Source of the DNA: Phoronis australis
Lineage: Eukaryota; Phoronida; Phoronidae
Length of the DNA stretch: 64,000 nucleotides
NCBI GenBank assembly: GCA_002633005.1
Contig: NMRA01000354.1
Location: 409,782 to 473,781 of the forward strand
Direction of reading: 5' to 3'
The notes beneath the pieces are model-generated. The model saw only the letters and a program-made list of their open reading frames with translations. It did no database searches and was not told where the DNA came from. Within the stretch, counting starts at the first letter, position 1. Every line of letters begins with the position of its first letter. This document shows, piece by piece, positions 1-10,510 of the stretch. The translations under genes were made by a program, and so were the position numbers.

Positions 1-286
1 ATACATTCTACACTTAAAATTATCACCTAAAAAGGCGCTTACTTTCTTCAGTGATCCTTTCTGCTTCTAAACATATCTTCGATGAAGCATAGCTACGGGA
101 ATTCAGGTGACTTTGGCAAATAATTCCAACTCCACTTTGTGGTTACTGCTAACTCTGCGTGAGCTATTTTGTAGAATGAAATGAAAAAGATTTGCCTGGA
201 AACTGTTATCAACAAAGAACTCCAAAAACCAGTTTAATTACACAAATAAATGCTAGTCTTAAACATAAACAATATTTCACAGATAC

Positions 287-402
287 CTGAGCTCATCACC
301 AGACTCTTCACTCTCATCCTTTTCCACCTTTTTGTCTTTCTCAGATTTCTTCACATCATTACTGTGGTGTCCACCATCTCGCAACGACGATCTGCGCCGA
401 CC
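287..402 (-). CDS. ARID4: ARID4 exon 11: charged linker, last exon in window
   Basis: 116 nt, phase 0 in and phase 2 out. Encodes [17 protein letters not shown] and an alternating Lys/Glu/Asp run. Acceptor TTGCTTCAG, donor GTATCT. No exon is seen between 1 and 286, so the gene continues beyond the left edge. Confidence 0.75.
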
Positions 403-3400
403 CTGAAGCAAAAGACAGCCACTGCACGTAACACTAAGACTGTAATTCGTATGTGAACTAGAAATACATCAGGGAAGCCCTGCTTTCTAAAACAATATCT
501 GCAGCGTATGTGTAGAAGCCAAGAGAGAAGCAAATCCCCGATCATCTTCACAAAAAAGTAATTCATTTTTTCAGTTCTACAACTATCCAGACCTAGGTCG
601 ATAGATTGCTAACCAAAAATAATTGAATTTGTCAACAACTTCCAATATTTGTTGCACAACATGACAACATAATGCTGCTAGCCCCTCCCATTCACTGTAC
701 AGTATTACAACTTAATGATGATAGCCCCTCCCACTGTACAGCATGACAAAACAATGCAGCCAGCACCTCTCACTTACTGTACAGAGTGACAACATAACGC
801 CGCTAGCCCCTCCCACTCACTGTATGTGCAGCGTGACAACATAATGCTGCAAGCCCCATTCACTCAATGTATGAACAGCATGAGAACATAACGCTGCTAG
901 CCCCTCCCACTCACCAGCTTCTTGAGCGATTCCTCCTCCTTCTTTGGCGATGACTCATCTTCAGACTCAATCCCCTTCTTAGACTGCTCCTCCTCTAATC
1001 TCGCCTTCGACGGCCGGCCCCGCCTTGGACTGTCTGGCCGTCGCGGGCTCTCACACTTCTCAACATCAACTCGGTCTAGGCGACTCCTGCTGCGACGAGG
1101 TACCTCATTTTCCGGAGGTTCTTCTTTCTTAAGTCGAGCACTGGGTTTCTAAACAGATACATTCAGAAACAACTCAATATCAATACTATAAACACACAAC
1201 AGGGAACAACACAAACGTGTCAGCACAGCATGAGAATCTGTTGTACAGTGTAACCTTGGTATGTTTTTTTAAAAGCTAAACTAAATTTGAAATTTTCTAT
1301 GTTAATGTTTTGTGTAGGCTAATAAACCAGATGAGAACACAACATTAAAATGTCCAAAAAATATGTTTTGCAAATTGGTCCTCAGAGCTGAAAACTTAAA
1401 TTTTGATTAAATAAGACAACCTGGTACCAAAAAAAAGCAGCTTTTAAGATCTAAAAAGTGACAATTATTACCCTTTTAAGGCCATCACCATCGCTATCTG
1501 CCTTCAATGGCTTCTGACCATCTTTTATATCTTCTGACTGGACCTTGGACTTCTCTTCAGATTTTACTTTTGGTTTAACTTCTTTTAATTTTTCAGGTTT
1601 AATCTCTTTTAACTTCTCTGACTTAACTTCTTTAGATTTCTCAGGTTTAACTTCTTTCGGTTTTTCAGGCTTAACTTCTTTCGATTTCTCAGGCCTAACA
1701 TCTTTTGATTTCTCTGGCCTAACTTCTTTCGCTTTCTCTAGCCTAACTTCTTTCGCTTTCTCTAGCTTAACTTCTTTCGACTTCTCAGGTTTTACTTCTT
1801 TCAACTTCTCCTCAGATTTAGCCTTCACTTTATCATCACCTCTAGGTTTTGATTTATCTTCCATCTTTTCACCTACACCTTCCTTTTCCTTGTCTTTGTC
1901 AACATCTTTGTTCCTTACCTAAAATGTCCCCACAAATGTTGATGAAACGAAACAATCAAAGCTTCATTAAACACCAATAAAAGCCACATAAAGCACTGCT
2001 ATGCTCCTGCATGATGCATTCCCCACAGCAAACTATGAGTATGTTATTTCAACAAGGAAAACGGATAAAAACAAGTCAGAATTGTTAAACAATGGATGAC
2101 AGTTAATCCTTGACAGGGATAGACATGCCAAAGTTCATAAAGATACATCTACGACAGTCGTAGATATGGAGGCAGACACAAAACAAAAAATTATCCTATA
2201 TGCGTGATAGTATGGCCATGAAATACGGGTCGTATTGTGAGGTTTGATAAGGAAGAACTACTTTTACATATTCAACCTGTTGAATATAGAATTTCCGTAT
2301 TCCAACACACATTGAATACAGATGCCTTTTTTCACGCCAAAATTCCCTCCTGAGCACACATTACACTATAATTGATAGAAACATGATTATATATATAGCA
2401 TTACTTTGGGTTCAGGTCAGTGCGCAATACTTTCACAGGACAATACTATGAAATGAGATCTGAAAACTAAAACAAAAAAGTGAAGTAAAAATATTGTTGA
2501 CAATGTTTCTTAATATACCGTGAAATTTTGCACCTGAGTAATACACTTAGATCACAAAAAGTCTGGAACTTGCCACAATATATTTGGGATTAGGAAAGCA
2601 ATATACACTACAAATGCATGCCTCCTTTTGGTCACCTATTGCACTACACCAGTTGAGGTTCTTTACGGTCAAATATGAATCAATTTTTAAATTCGTTTTC
2701 AAAACAATCGAAATACGTCGAGCCCCAAAGCCAAACTGCAACTTCTGTAAACACTGTGTTTTTGTCAATTTTACGATAAGTTTCGGAATACTTTCTACCA
2801 AAAAATGATAAGAACCGCATGCAAGGAGCATTTTTAAGAAGCGTCTGAACTTGCATCAGCCACAACATCTGGGTGTCCAGCACAGATATTACTCATCGAA
2901 GTCAAGAAAAATCGTCAGAAATGTAAGCAAACATTAATTTAGAAATAGATTTAGCTCAAACTCTGACGAAAATACCGAAAATAGCAGTTATGCACCCTAA
3001 GCCTGTAGCTGCTGTAAAATACAACTTGACTACCATGTAATGCAGGCTGCAAAAAATTCATTAATAAAAATTTTGCGTTCACGTATACGTGTCAAGCAAT
3101 CTGCGATCATCATTGATAGAAGATGACAAACGACACCAAAACAAGCGGAGCAATCTGTGTAAACCCGCTTCTTTAAAGAATCCTCCGTGGGGCGGATAGG
3201 ATAAATGGGTTATACAATGTTTATGTTTGTACCAGTGTGTTATTATATCTCGATTCGTGATATACACTTGGGGGCTCACTGCAATATTCCGAGTTATCCG
3301 CACAACAACCACGCCTTCCTCAGTCAGAACACATCTGTCACATTCCGTGACGACAGAGAGGAAGACATTAAAAACAGAGACGAAAATACTAGAGTTGCCA

Positions 3401-6400
3401 CAAGAAAGATCCCTCCGATAAAGGAGCTTGTGCTGCCTTCTAACAAATTTCTGATATATTTCATAAAGATTTGACAGTCACACCAAAGATATAGAAGTGG
3501 ACACAAGAACTGAAACTGCAAAAGGAAGACAATTACGTGCAACAATCGAAGTCAACATCCTACCTTTTCCTCAGGAGTAGTCACTCCTGGCATCTTCCGC
3601 TCTGGTTTTGGAGATCTTGTAGCATCCTTCTCTCTGAACGACAGCAAGCTGCGGCGACCACCCTGGCCTCGACCTGGTCGACTAATAGTACCCATGGTGC
3701 TACCCAGTTTACGATAGAAGTCTTCAAAGGCATGCAAGTATCTGAAACAATTATAAGGGGGTTGAGTTGAGGTAAAGAAAACAGAACCACAGACTAAGAA
3801 ATAGTGCGGGGAAATTCTTTGTCCTTCCAGTCCTATATTAGGTCCAAACGTCAACATTCTTTTTCTTATATATGCTGAAAAGGACATGCAGTCCAGTGCA
3901 TCTTCTACATGTTCACAGTGATCAATCACTGCGAGGCATGCAGGTGTCAAACAAGGAAACACACGGTGGCCAGCTCAGACAGTTGTAAGGCGATGCCCTA
4001 CAATCTTTGCACAGGGGTGGATTTCCAATTATAATAGGTTAAATTTCACTCAATCGCAATGAACAGGACTACCCCGGTCAGTGGAGAATACATTTGTTCG
4101 TCTAGAATACTTGCAGTAGAAGATGCGACCAGAAAAAATGTTGTGAAGTGAGAAATTTCACCAGGGAATGCAGATTTTTCAAATGAAGACTTTAACACTC
4201 TGCGAAAAATTCTCTGACTTCAGAGACCTTAAAGAAAATTCCAGACACTTGTAGCACACGAATAAAAAGAATAAACAAAGTTCAAGTGAAATATTTCCAG
4301 GGATGTGAAAGTTCTTTAAAAAAAGGTCTACAGGATCAAATGTCTAGGCAATATTTCGTCTACATCAGTTTCTATGCTCGCCAATTTAATGGTTTTGTAT
4401 CATTTAAAACTTACCACTTTAGGAACTATTTGCACAGAGGTGACATGAAAGTACAGTAGCTGTCATAAGTAATGTGACAAAATTCACATTACCCAGAGTA
4501 AACGGGTAACTACACTCTACTTACTTCTTATAAGCCTGTTTAATTTGGTAGGAGGCCGTGCTGACAACAGGCAGATTCATCTTGGAGTAAACTAGACGCC
4601 ACTTCATTTGACTCGTCACCCGGTTGTAGCCGCCATACTTTTGTACCAGTTTGAATAATTTGTACAGGTTCAGGTCTCGGTTGCCCAGCGATGGGCCTTT
4701 ATTTAGAGGCGTGCCTCGATCGTCCATGAACTTATAGAGTTGTGCCACAAAATGATCTTTCTCCTCTGTTTGCTCGTCATCAGAACTCTGCAACATTTCA
4801 ACAAAATTTATAACACATCGAGTCGTAATCTTCAGAGCACAGGCATTGTAATCTAGCACCATACTGAGTGAGAGTTTAAGTCATTGACCTTTAATTACCA
4901 TGCATTTGAATGTTTAATACCTTAATTGAAAACAAGCACCACTTTGCAATAATTTTTCTTGTTCATGCAAAAAGAATAAAACAAGTGAATGAGGAACAAA
5001 ACGATGCGATACTGCGAAGATTTCTCCAGGGCCAGCATGTATTCAATGATATGCAATTATCACTCATTGCCAAGTAGTTTTTCGCTTAAGACGGTCAGTC
5101 TTGACGGTTGCCAAATCTCATACATTAGGTTGCAGCCGGTGACAGTTGATATCACTTACTTCATTCCCAGTCTCTTCACTCTCACTGTCAGAGCCCAATA
5201 ACGCCTCTTTGTCCCAGTTGGCAGGTAGCTCTCTGTTATCAATGTACAATAAAGCCTTCTCGATGGCAGCTTTCAAGGACTTGTCTTCATTCTTCAAGGC
5301 TGTTTCTCGCGTGAACTGTTTAACGTCTTTCTTCGATACACCAATACTGGAAAACATCAACAACCATAGGTAAAAGTCACTTATTTTCCTGCTAGGTGCC
5401 AAAATGATGCACCGAATTTGGCATCACCCCATATATCAATGAGACTGCCAACCCACGTGGCACAAAATCTGTAATCTGCAAATAATAAATTAATTTTCAA
5501 TATTTCTATGAAAAATCTAGTTTAAACCAAAAGATGGTATAATACCCCTGAAACAACAAATTTCAGTTTTAAACCATGTTCAACAAAAAAATCATGTTCA
5601 ACATTAAAAATTAATCACGTCTACGCACTGCGGTCAACGTGGTAAATTCTACACCAGACCACAGCCAAACAATTTTTGATATCTCCTAATTCTCAATTCA
5701 TGAAAGGGAAAGCCTGATATGTAAATTACATTATACACATCTGGTACTCAAGATACGTCTTATTGGTTGGATTTTGTGACCACCACTTCAATAATTCATT
5801 GCATTTTTCTACGACGCTCTTTGGCCATCTGGTGTTGAAAATTCCGAATTTTTTTAAAAAATACCTTCAAAAAGGTATACATAGGATTGTTTGAGCCCTA
5901 AAAGTACGTAGAATACAGGTAAATCTGCAACAGCAGGTAGTCCTACATCTGGCAATACATATCATAAAAGCAATGCAACACTTTTTCGACGAATTCAGTG
6001 TGGATATCTAAGGAACACAATAAAAACATGACGGAAATCTGAAAAACGGACGCAACAAAAAAAGGGAAATGTAGTCAATTTCATCACAAGAGAATCTTAG
6101 AAATTTTCTAGTACTTACAATTTAGCATCTTTAAAGGATCTGACTAATATCTGATCCTTCTTGAGATCTGTACTGTGGGCACTGGACAGCACAGCCAACC
6201 CTGGGTACCAGGTTCTCCTTTTATCTCCCACTTCTATGATGAGGGTCTTTCCAACAAATGCGTCTCTCCTCGTCCTCGGCGTCCTCTTCTTCGCCAACTG
6301 TGTTTCTTCATCAGATGAACTGTCCTCTGAATCATCGCCACTGCTGCACAGATGAAGATAACTAGTGATTGTTGATAATTAACCTCCACAAATGTTTTAA

Positions 6401-9400
6401 AGTGATAATATCAATGAGAAAAGCGGTTTTCTGAAATTAGCCCCCAATGCAGATTTGAACCTGGCCAAATGCTCAGCCGACGAGTTAAATCACACAAGAT
6501 AAATGACAGTATTATGAATGTATTTAAATAATAAACACATCTGCACTGGTTTCAGCGAATGGTTGGCAGAAGTCAGAGAAAATTGGTCATTTGTGACAAA
6601 ATCACACAAACACAGTGTATTTTATTGTTTTACAGGTTTTTCTTTAAATCCAACAATTCCAAAAATGTATTTTCGGCCATAAAAATGACAATGTCCCTTT
6701 CAGGCGATTCAGAAGCATTTACTACAAAGAATGATGTTTGAAGAAGTGAAAGTACACAAGCGATTTTTTTGCTTGCCTAATGTTGACTGCCACTAGACAT
6801 ATGTATTAAAAATTAACCATGCATGCACACTGATTTTCAATACCACTAAATGGCGATTAAAGTTTTTTTTATTTTTTCAAAAACATTTCATGTGACAAGA
6901 ATTGAAAGCCCCTACGCAGCAACATCTTTGAAAATCACTGCTCAGGTGCATGTTTTGGTTGGAACCCTTGTTTTGTTTCTTTTTGATGTGTCAAGTTAAT
7001 GTTCCTATTTGCGCGTGATATAACCCTGGACGAATGCAGATCATTCACCCTAACTACCTCGACTTATTGCGGTTTGAAGATTGCGATATCGGCTTGAACT
7101 ATTAGCGCTGTGTTACCGTTTAAGAAAGGATAATTTAGATTAACACGTGATGAGGATTTCAAATAAACAATGGCAGTACGTAAATAAACAAGATAGTAGG
7201 ACTGCGTATAGAAATGTTACCAGTAACATTGCAGGCAGGTAAGAGTTCCAAAACACAACCTTAACCCAAGAACATTTCTGAAGAACTACAACATTATTAG
7301 CCTTGGTACAAAGCTGTATACTAAATATACAGCTTTGCACCGATGTGGGTAAAAAAGTGGTAAGATGAAATCTGACACAAAATTAGTGTCATTAAAAACT
7401 AGTCTTCCTTGAGTAAACAAAATTATTTAACGGTGTTGGAAAAAATGGCGTTCTACCGTTATTCTGCTGCTAAAGTTGCGGAACGATCTTTAGCTACGGC
7501 TTTCGGCGCCATGAAGTATTGCGTCACCTATTGGCCAGTTTCTTCTTTCGCCGATTCTTCAATCAACTGTTGTTCTTTCACGAGCTTGCGTACACATCAA
7601 AACAAATTATTGGACCTGGTTTCACTTCATTATAAATTTTTAGAATTTCGATACCGAAAAATCGAGTTTCAGATCAAATTTTGCTGCTGCGAAGTTGTCG
7701 CAAAAATTTAGGAAATGGCGAGTGCGCCTGACAGGAGCGTATTGTTTTCAAAACGACGACATACTTTTCATTGTTAGAAAAGGCGGAGAGTTACGCTAGA
7801 AAACAACGTTTATTGCATTGTTTTTCACTTAAACGGCTGTAACGGGCAAGGTGAGTGTCGGTTGATTTCCAGATTTTGCATGGACCCCATCTGGTCATTA
7901 GCTTCACATGTTGATACAAGTTTCACGTGAGGTGACGAGCAGACGTACCCTGGCTGTGGGCAATTTCGGGGTCTACGGAAGAAATACACAGTGGCACTAG
8001 CTGTACTTTGACAATAGTCTTCATACAGCTAGCTGGCTGGCTACGACAACATAAGAATACCCTATGCATACCCAAGTGCAGAGTTCCCCCTTCCTGATCG
8101 CCTACGCTTCCTGTCCTGGTTTGGATCTCTCTCCTGAACCACTGGTGTGCCAAAGTGTTCTGGGTGGGTCAAAGGTAGCTGGTCAAGTGTCTCACTCTCC
8201 ATGAAGTGCTTGTCACCTTTCGGGCACAGCTGTGTTCTTCTTAAGGTAGCCACATCCCCGTCATCAAAAACTGTAATGTGTGAGAGAAAATCAACAACCA
8301 AAGAAAATAAGAATCCAAGCGAGAGTTTGTTGTGAAGTTGCAACATTTGTCTCGAATACCAAAGTCATTTTTTCTCCAAACTGCACACACTACCACCTAC
8401 ATTACTTACTACGGGTGACCTCAAACACAAAAATGTCTTCATTGTACATGGCGACTTGTACCATTTAATCAACAGCAACACATTCTAGATTATTTTAGAA
8501 GTTCAAGGACAATTGTTCATCAAGCTGCCTGATTGTAGGACGCCTAAAAGCTGGGTTGGATGCATTGGAGTAAATATAAAAACATATAACGACACTGTTG
8601 CATCTCATAGAACTAGATGAACCAAGTGAGCGCTACTCACCGACAGTGTAGGTGCTGGCATCATTAAGACGATTGATGACCGCAGTCTCATAGGCACCAG
8701 TTTCTTCCCTTTTGGCTTCAACTTCTGCACCAATCTAAAGAAGAATACAAACATAGTAAACTTTTACATCAACCGAGTGATCAATATTTCACAAGGATAG
8801 GATCTAAAGCTCTCACAGTTTGTGTGTTACAGAATTCTCCAGTTGCGATTTTGTAAAATAACTGGGGACATTTCGTGGTAGACCATCAGGCTAGATCATG
8901 ACTTCAGCACGGGAGTACTCCAAGAGGAAATAGTGGAGCATAAAAAATGTTTGTATCGAGGGCAGGAAGACTATCAAAAAGCGGTCATACACAGAGCGAG
9001 AGTTAATTCATGGAGGGTGCTGCACCATGTTTGAATATTTTGCACCATCTTTGGAAATCTTAAGTCATGTTTTTCTAGTTTCAAGCCAAATAATTGAAAC
9101 TGTGTTCCATAGCAGTACGTTTTATATTACTTAGCAATGGAAATGACAATGACGTGCACAGCAAGTGAAAATGATGTATAACTGAAGTTGTTTTCATGAA
9201 GTAACAGCAAGGAAGATGACTATGAGAAAAACATCACACGAAATTTAGATATTTTTCTTTTGTCCAAGGACACATATCTCACCTTAAGAGGCCCTTTGAC
9301 AAATTCATCAGGAATCACTACGGCCACATTGCTCTCTTTGAAAGTCACTCTGCACTTCACCAAGCGGACAACTTTACTAACTTTTGCTTCACAGAATGCA

Positions 9401-10227
9401 CCCTTATATTTTGCACTGACTTCAGTCCCCACTTGCAAGGACGGGGGATCACTGTTTGCCTGAAAATAAAGCCAGGGTATTCTCAATATCAAAAAAGATG
9501 AATATGTGAGGATGGATAACTTTGGCATTAGTTAGTTGTCCCTGATTTTGATTACTTGGGTGAGAAAGGGGCATAATTCTGATGAGTCACATCCTGTTAT
9601 AATGTGGAAGAAACACTCATTGAATAACCATTTGTTAAATGGCAAACCATAGTACAAATCCAGAAAAACAAAGCTAAAGAAAGAACATCACAGCTCTGGA
9701 CATGAATAATATTTAAAAAGTACTGTCTGAGGCAATTTTTCACTGCCTGCATGTTTATTTCACATTTGAAGCATTATTCTGTTTATATTTCAATGACTTG
9801 TCTGGTCTTCTAATTAACTGTATGAAAGACGGGTACACATAAAAGGCTACAGGAAATTTTATGTGAGAAATAACGTTTAGTCAGCTGGCTGACCTACTAC
9901 GTAAGGTGTACTTCAACCATCAATTTTCAGGTTCGACAGTTCGAAACTTGCAACATGACATGAAATAATACCAATGTCGAGACGTTTCGTTTCAAGTTCC
10001 AAGTAACTTTTCCACAGTTTATTTACCCACTGACGTAAAGACGATGACAACTTCGAACCAATTCATCAAACATCAACAAAATGGCTTTTTCAGAAAGTCA
10101 GTAAAGGTGTTACAAAGTGGGGCGAATTCACAGCTGATCAAAAAACAGCTTCATCTTGTGAATGAGAATGGTTGAAAGTCATCGGTGAAATTTCCCAAAC
10201 AGAAACATAAAAACACAACTTTACCAT
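287..10227 (-). CDS. ARID4: ARID4 (AT-rich interaction domain 4A/4B-like) gene, 5' part, 11 exons, runs off left edge
   Basis: Vertebrate ARID4A/B (RBP1/RBP1L1) are nuclear subunits of the Sin3-HDAC corepressor. Eleven exons join in phase for about 707 codons: start codon, Tudor-like domain (about residues 2-120), RBB1NT domain (about 175-290), ARID DNA-binding domain (about 296-385), then charged low-complexity sequence with a Lys/Glu repeat. Recognition rests on stretches such as [14 protein letters not shown], the FDDGD...LRRT block, [26 protein letters not shown] and the ARID core [14 protein letters not shown]. The chromo-barrel domain expected further C-terminal is not in the window and should lie left of position 1. 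Exons are numbered from the 5' end, the highest coordinate. The gene is tail-to-head with claspin, on the same strand. ARID4A versus ARID4B cannot be decided, and one pre-duplication gene is likely in an invertebrate. Confidence 0.93.
661..914 (-). repeat. Minisatellite, about 6 units, at ARID4 exon 10 donor
   Basis: Six diverged units of about 36-47 bp, each with an AACATAAYGCTGCTAGCCCCTC-like core (plus strand). The unit touching the exon contains the real donor; other units carry donor-like GTGAGT or GTAAGT on the minus strand. Confidence 0.8.
915..1148 (-). CDS. ARID4: ARID4 exon 10: RS/acidic linker
   Basis: 78 codons, phase 0 in and out. Contains a Ser/Arg/Pro stretch ([19 protein letters not shown]), which includes an AT-hook-like RGRPSK core, then an acidic serine run. 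The donor GTGAGT sits at the end of a minisatellite (661-914). Confidence 0.85.
1472..1918 (-). CDS. ARID4: ARID4 exon 9: Lys/Glu octapeptide repeat tract
   Basis: 149 codons, phase 0 in and out. The centre (about 1562-1815) holds about ten tandem copies of an 8-residue unit close to KEVKPEKS, flanked by more Lys/Asp/Glu-rich sequence. It is a highly charged region of probable disorder or single-helix character. The unit is 24 bp in DNA, so copy number may vary. It fills the place of the charged linker between ARID and chromo-barrel in vertebrates but shows no residue-level match, so assignment rests on strand, phase and composition. Confidence 0.85.
3564..3741 (-). CDS. ARID4: ARID4 exon 8: end of ARID and basic linker
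   Basis: 178 nt, phase 2 in and phase 0 out. Opens [15 protein letters not shown], completing the last ARID helix (vertebrate KYLYGFEEY), then a Gly/Arg-rich and Ser/Pro-rich linker. Confidence 0.92.
4525..4787 (-). CDS. ARID4: ARID4 exon 7: ARID DNA-binding domain
   Basis: 263 nt, phase 0 in and phase 2 out. Carries nearly all of the [42 protein letters not shown], then [19 protein letters not shown] and [11 protein letters not shown]. Helix order and the G-T-P-L/I-N-K loop are typical of the fold. Acceptor TGTTGCAG, donor GTAAGT. Confidence 0.96.
5160..5346 (-). CDS. ARID4: ARID4 exon 6: RBB1NT domain, second half
   Basis: 187 nt, phase 2 in and phase 0 out. Encodes [12 protein letters not shown], a helical [20 protein letters not shown] segment, [11 protein letters not shown] and an acidic end, equivalent to the 'SKFYSIARKDIKEV...VPDNW' region of vertebrates. 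Confidence 0.9.
6119..6343 (-). CDS. ARID4: ARID4 exon 5: RBB1NT domain, first half
   Basis: 225 nt, phase 2 in and out. Acidic/serine stretch, then [20 protein letters not shown] and [14 protein letters not shown], matching the RBB1NT domain. The acceptor is a tandem GCAGCAG, so use of the second AG (exon from 6340) would drop one residue without changing frame. Confidence 0.92.
6880..8060 (+). repeat. Dispersed repeat family R1, longest copy (two homologous blocks)
   Basis: Within ARID4 intron 4. Block 6880-7110 resembles 32640-32850 and, weakly, 57835-57900. Block 7484-8060 resembles 34375-34920 along most of its length, with shared features such as RTCACCTATTGG, a GATTCTTYAATCAACTGTT stretch and a terminal AGCTGGCTGGCTA. 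Divergence is high, so the copies are old. No coding capacity seen. Confidence 0.7.
8072..8270 (-). CDS. ARID4: ARID4 exon 4: end of Tudor block and linker
   Basis: 199 nt, phase 1 in and phase 2 out. Starts V-FDDGD, continues [34 protein letters not shown] and then a basic stretch RKRRRSGRG. This is the best conserved N-terminal block of the family. Confidence 0.93.
8641..8734 (-). CDS. ARID4: ARID4 exon 3: Tudor-like segment
   Basis: 94 nt, phase 0 in and phase 1 out. Encodes [20 protein letters not shown] and then [11 protein letters not shown], matching the 'VGAIVETRTSDGSFQEA' region of vertebrate ARID4. Donor GTGAGT. Confidence 0.9.
9283..9459 (-). CDS. ARID4: ARID4 exon 2: N-terminal Tudor-like segment
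   Basis: 59 codons, phase 0 in and out, acceptor TTTTCAG and donor GTGAGA. It encodes the [18 protein letters not shown] block and ends in VKGPLK, both diagnostic of the ARID4 N-terminus. Confidence 0.92.
10225..10227 (-). CDS. ARID4: ARID4 exon 1: start codon at the splice donor
   Basis: On the minus strand ATG is followed at once by GTAAAG, a usable donor. Exon 2 starts in phase 0, so translation would read [12 protein letters not shown], matching the short N-terminus of vertebrate ARID4 before the Tudor block. The 5' UTR lies above 10227 and its limit is unknown. If this donor is wrong, the start lies in an unseen upstream exon. Confidence 0.6.
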
Positions 10228-10510
10228 GATCCACGCCGCGATGAGTCTTCCGTGTGCTTTCTCACTTAATTACAATACTAAAAGTGAGAAGTAGATTAAG
10301 ACAATTTAGAAAACTGTCCAAATTTCTGTCAGCATAACATATTGCAGGGCACTCGGCCTGTTCGGAACAACAACCTGTATTGGGGGTCCTTGTACGCGAT
10401 TGGTCAGTTTACCCGGAAATTTCCCAGAATACACATCGAGCGCATGCTCCTTCATCCGAAAATGGCGGTCGCCAACCCCGACATGTCACTGTCTTTGTTG
10501 TGAGTTTTCT
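10228..10510. promoter_or_regulatory. ARID4 5' flank and probable promoter
   Basis: Upstream of the minus-strand ARID4 start codon. Contains an inverted CCAAT box (ATTGG, 10399-10403), an NRF1-like GCGCATGC (10440-10447) and a YY1-like AAAATGGCGG (10459-10468, plus strand). These are typical of CpG-type housekeeping promoters in animals, and no TATA box stands out. Position and motifs are seen; promoter activity is inferred. Confidence 0.5.
10462..10499 (+). CDS. Possible first coding exon of an unknown divergent gene
   Basis: An ATG in good context (GAAAATGGC) opens 12 codons (MAVANPDMSLSL plus two bases) and meets a near-perfect donor TT|GTGAGT. It lies in the ARID4 promoter region on the opposite strand, as expected for a bidirectional promoter. 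Downstream acceptors exist at about 10853 and 11316 (TTATTGCAG), but joining them in phase gives an early stop, and a plus-strand AATAAA lies near 12210. I do not recognise a protein. It could be a short peptide gene, a noncoding divergent transcript or chance. Confidence 0.25.

Noticed and set aside
1-130. Possible short similarity with 37390-37530 (CTTACTTTCTTCA...CCTTTCTG)
   Set aside because: Only about 50 bp of AT-rich sequence agree, too little to call a repeat family.
1545-1922. Plus-strand repeat protein rich in Phe/Ser/Leu
   Set aside because: It is the antisense shadow of the Lys/Glu repeat exon of ARID4.
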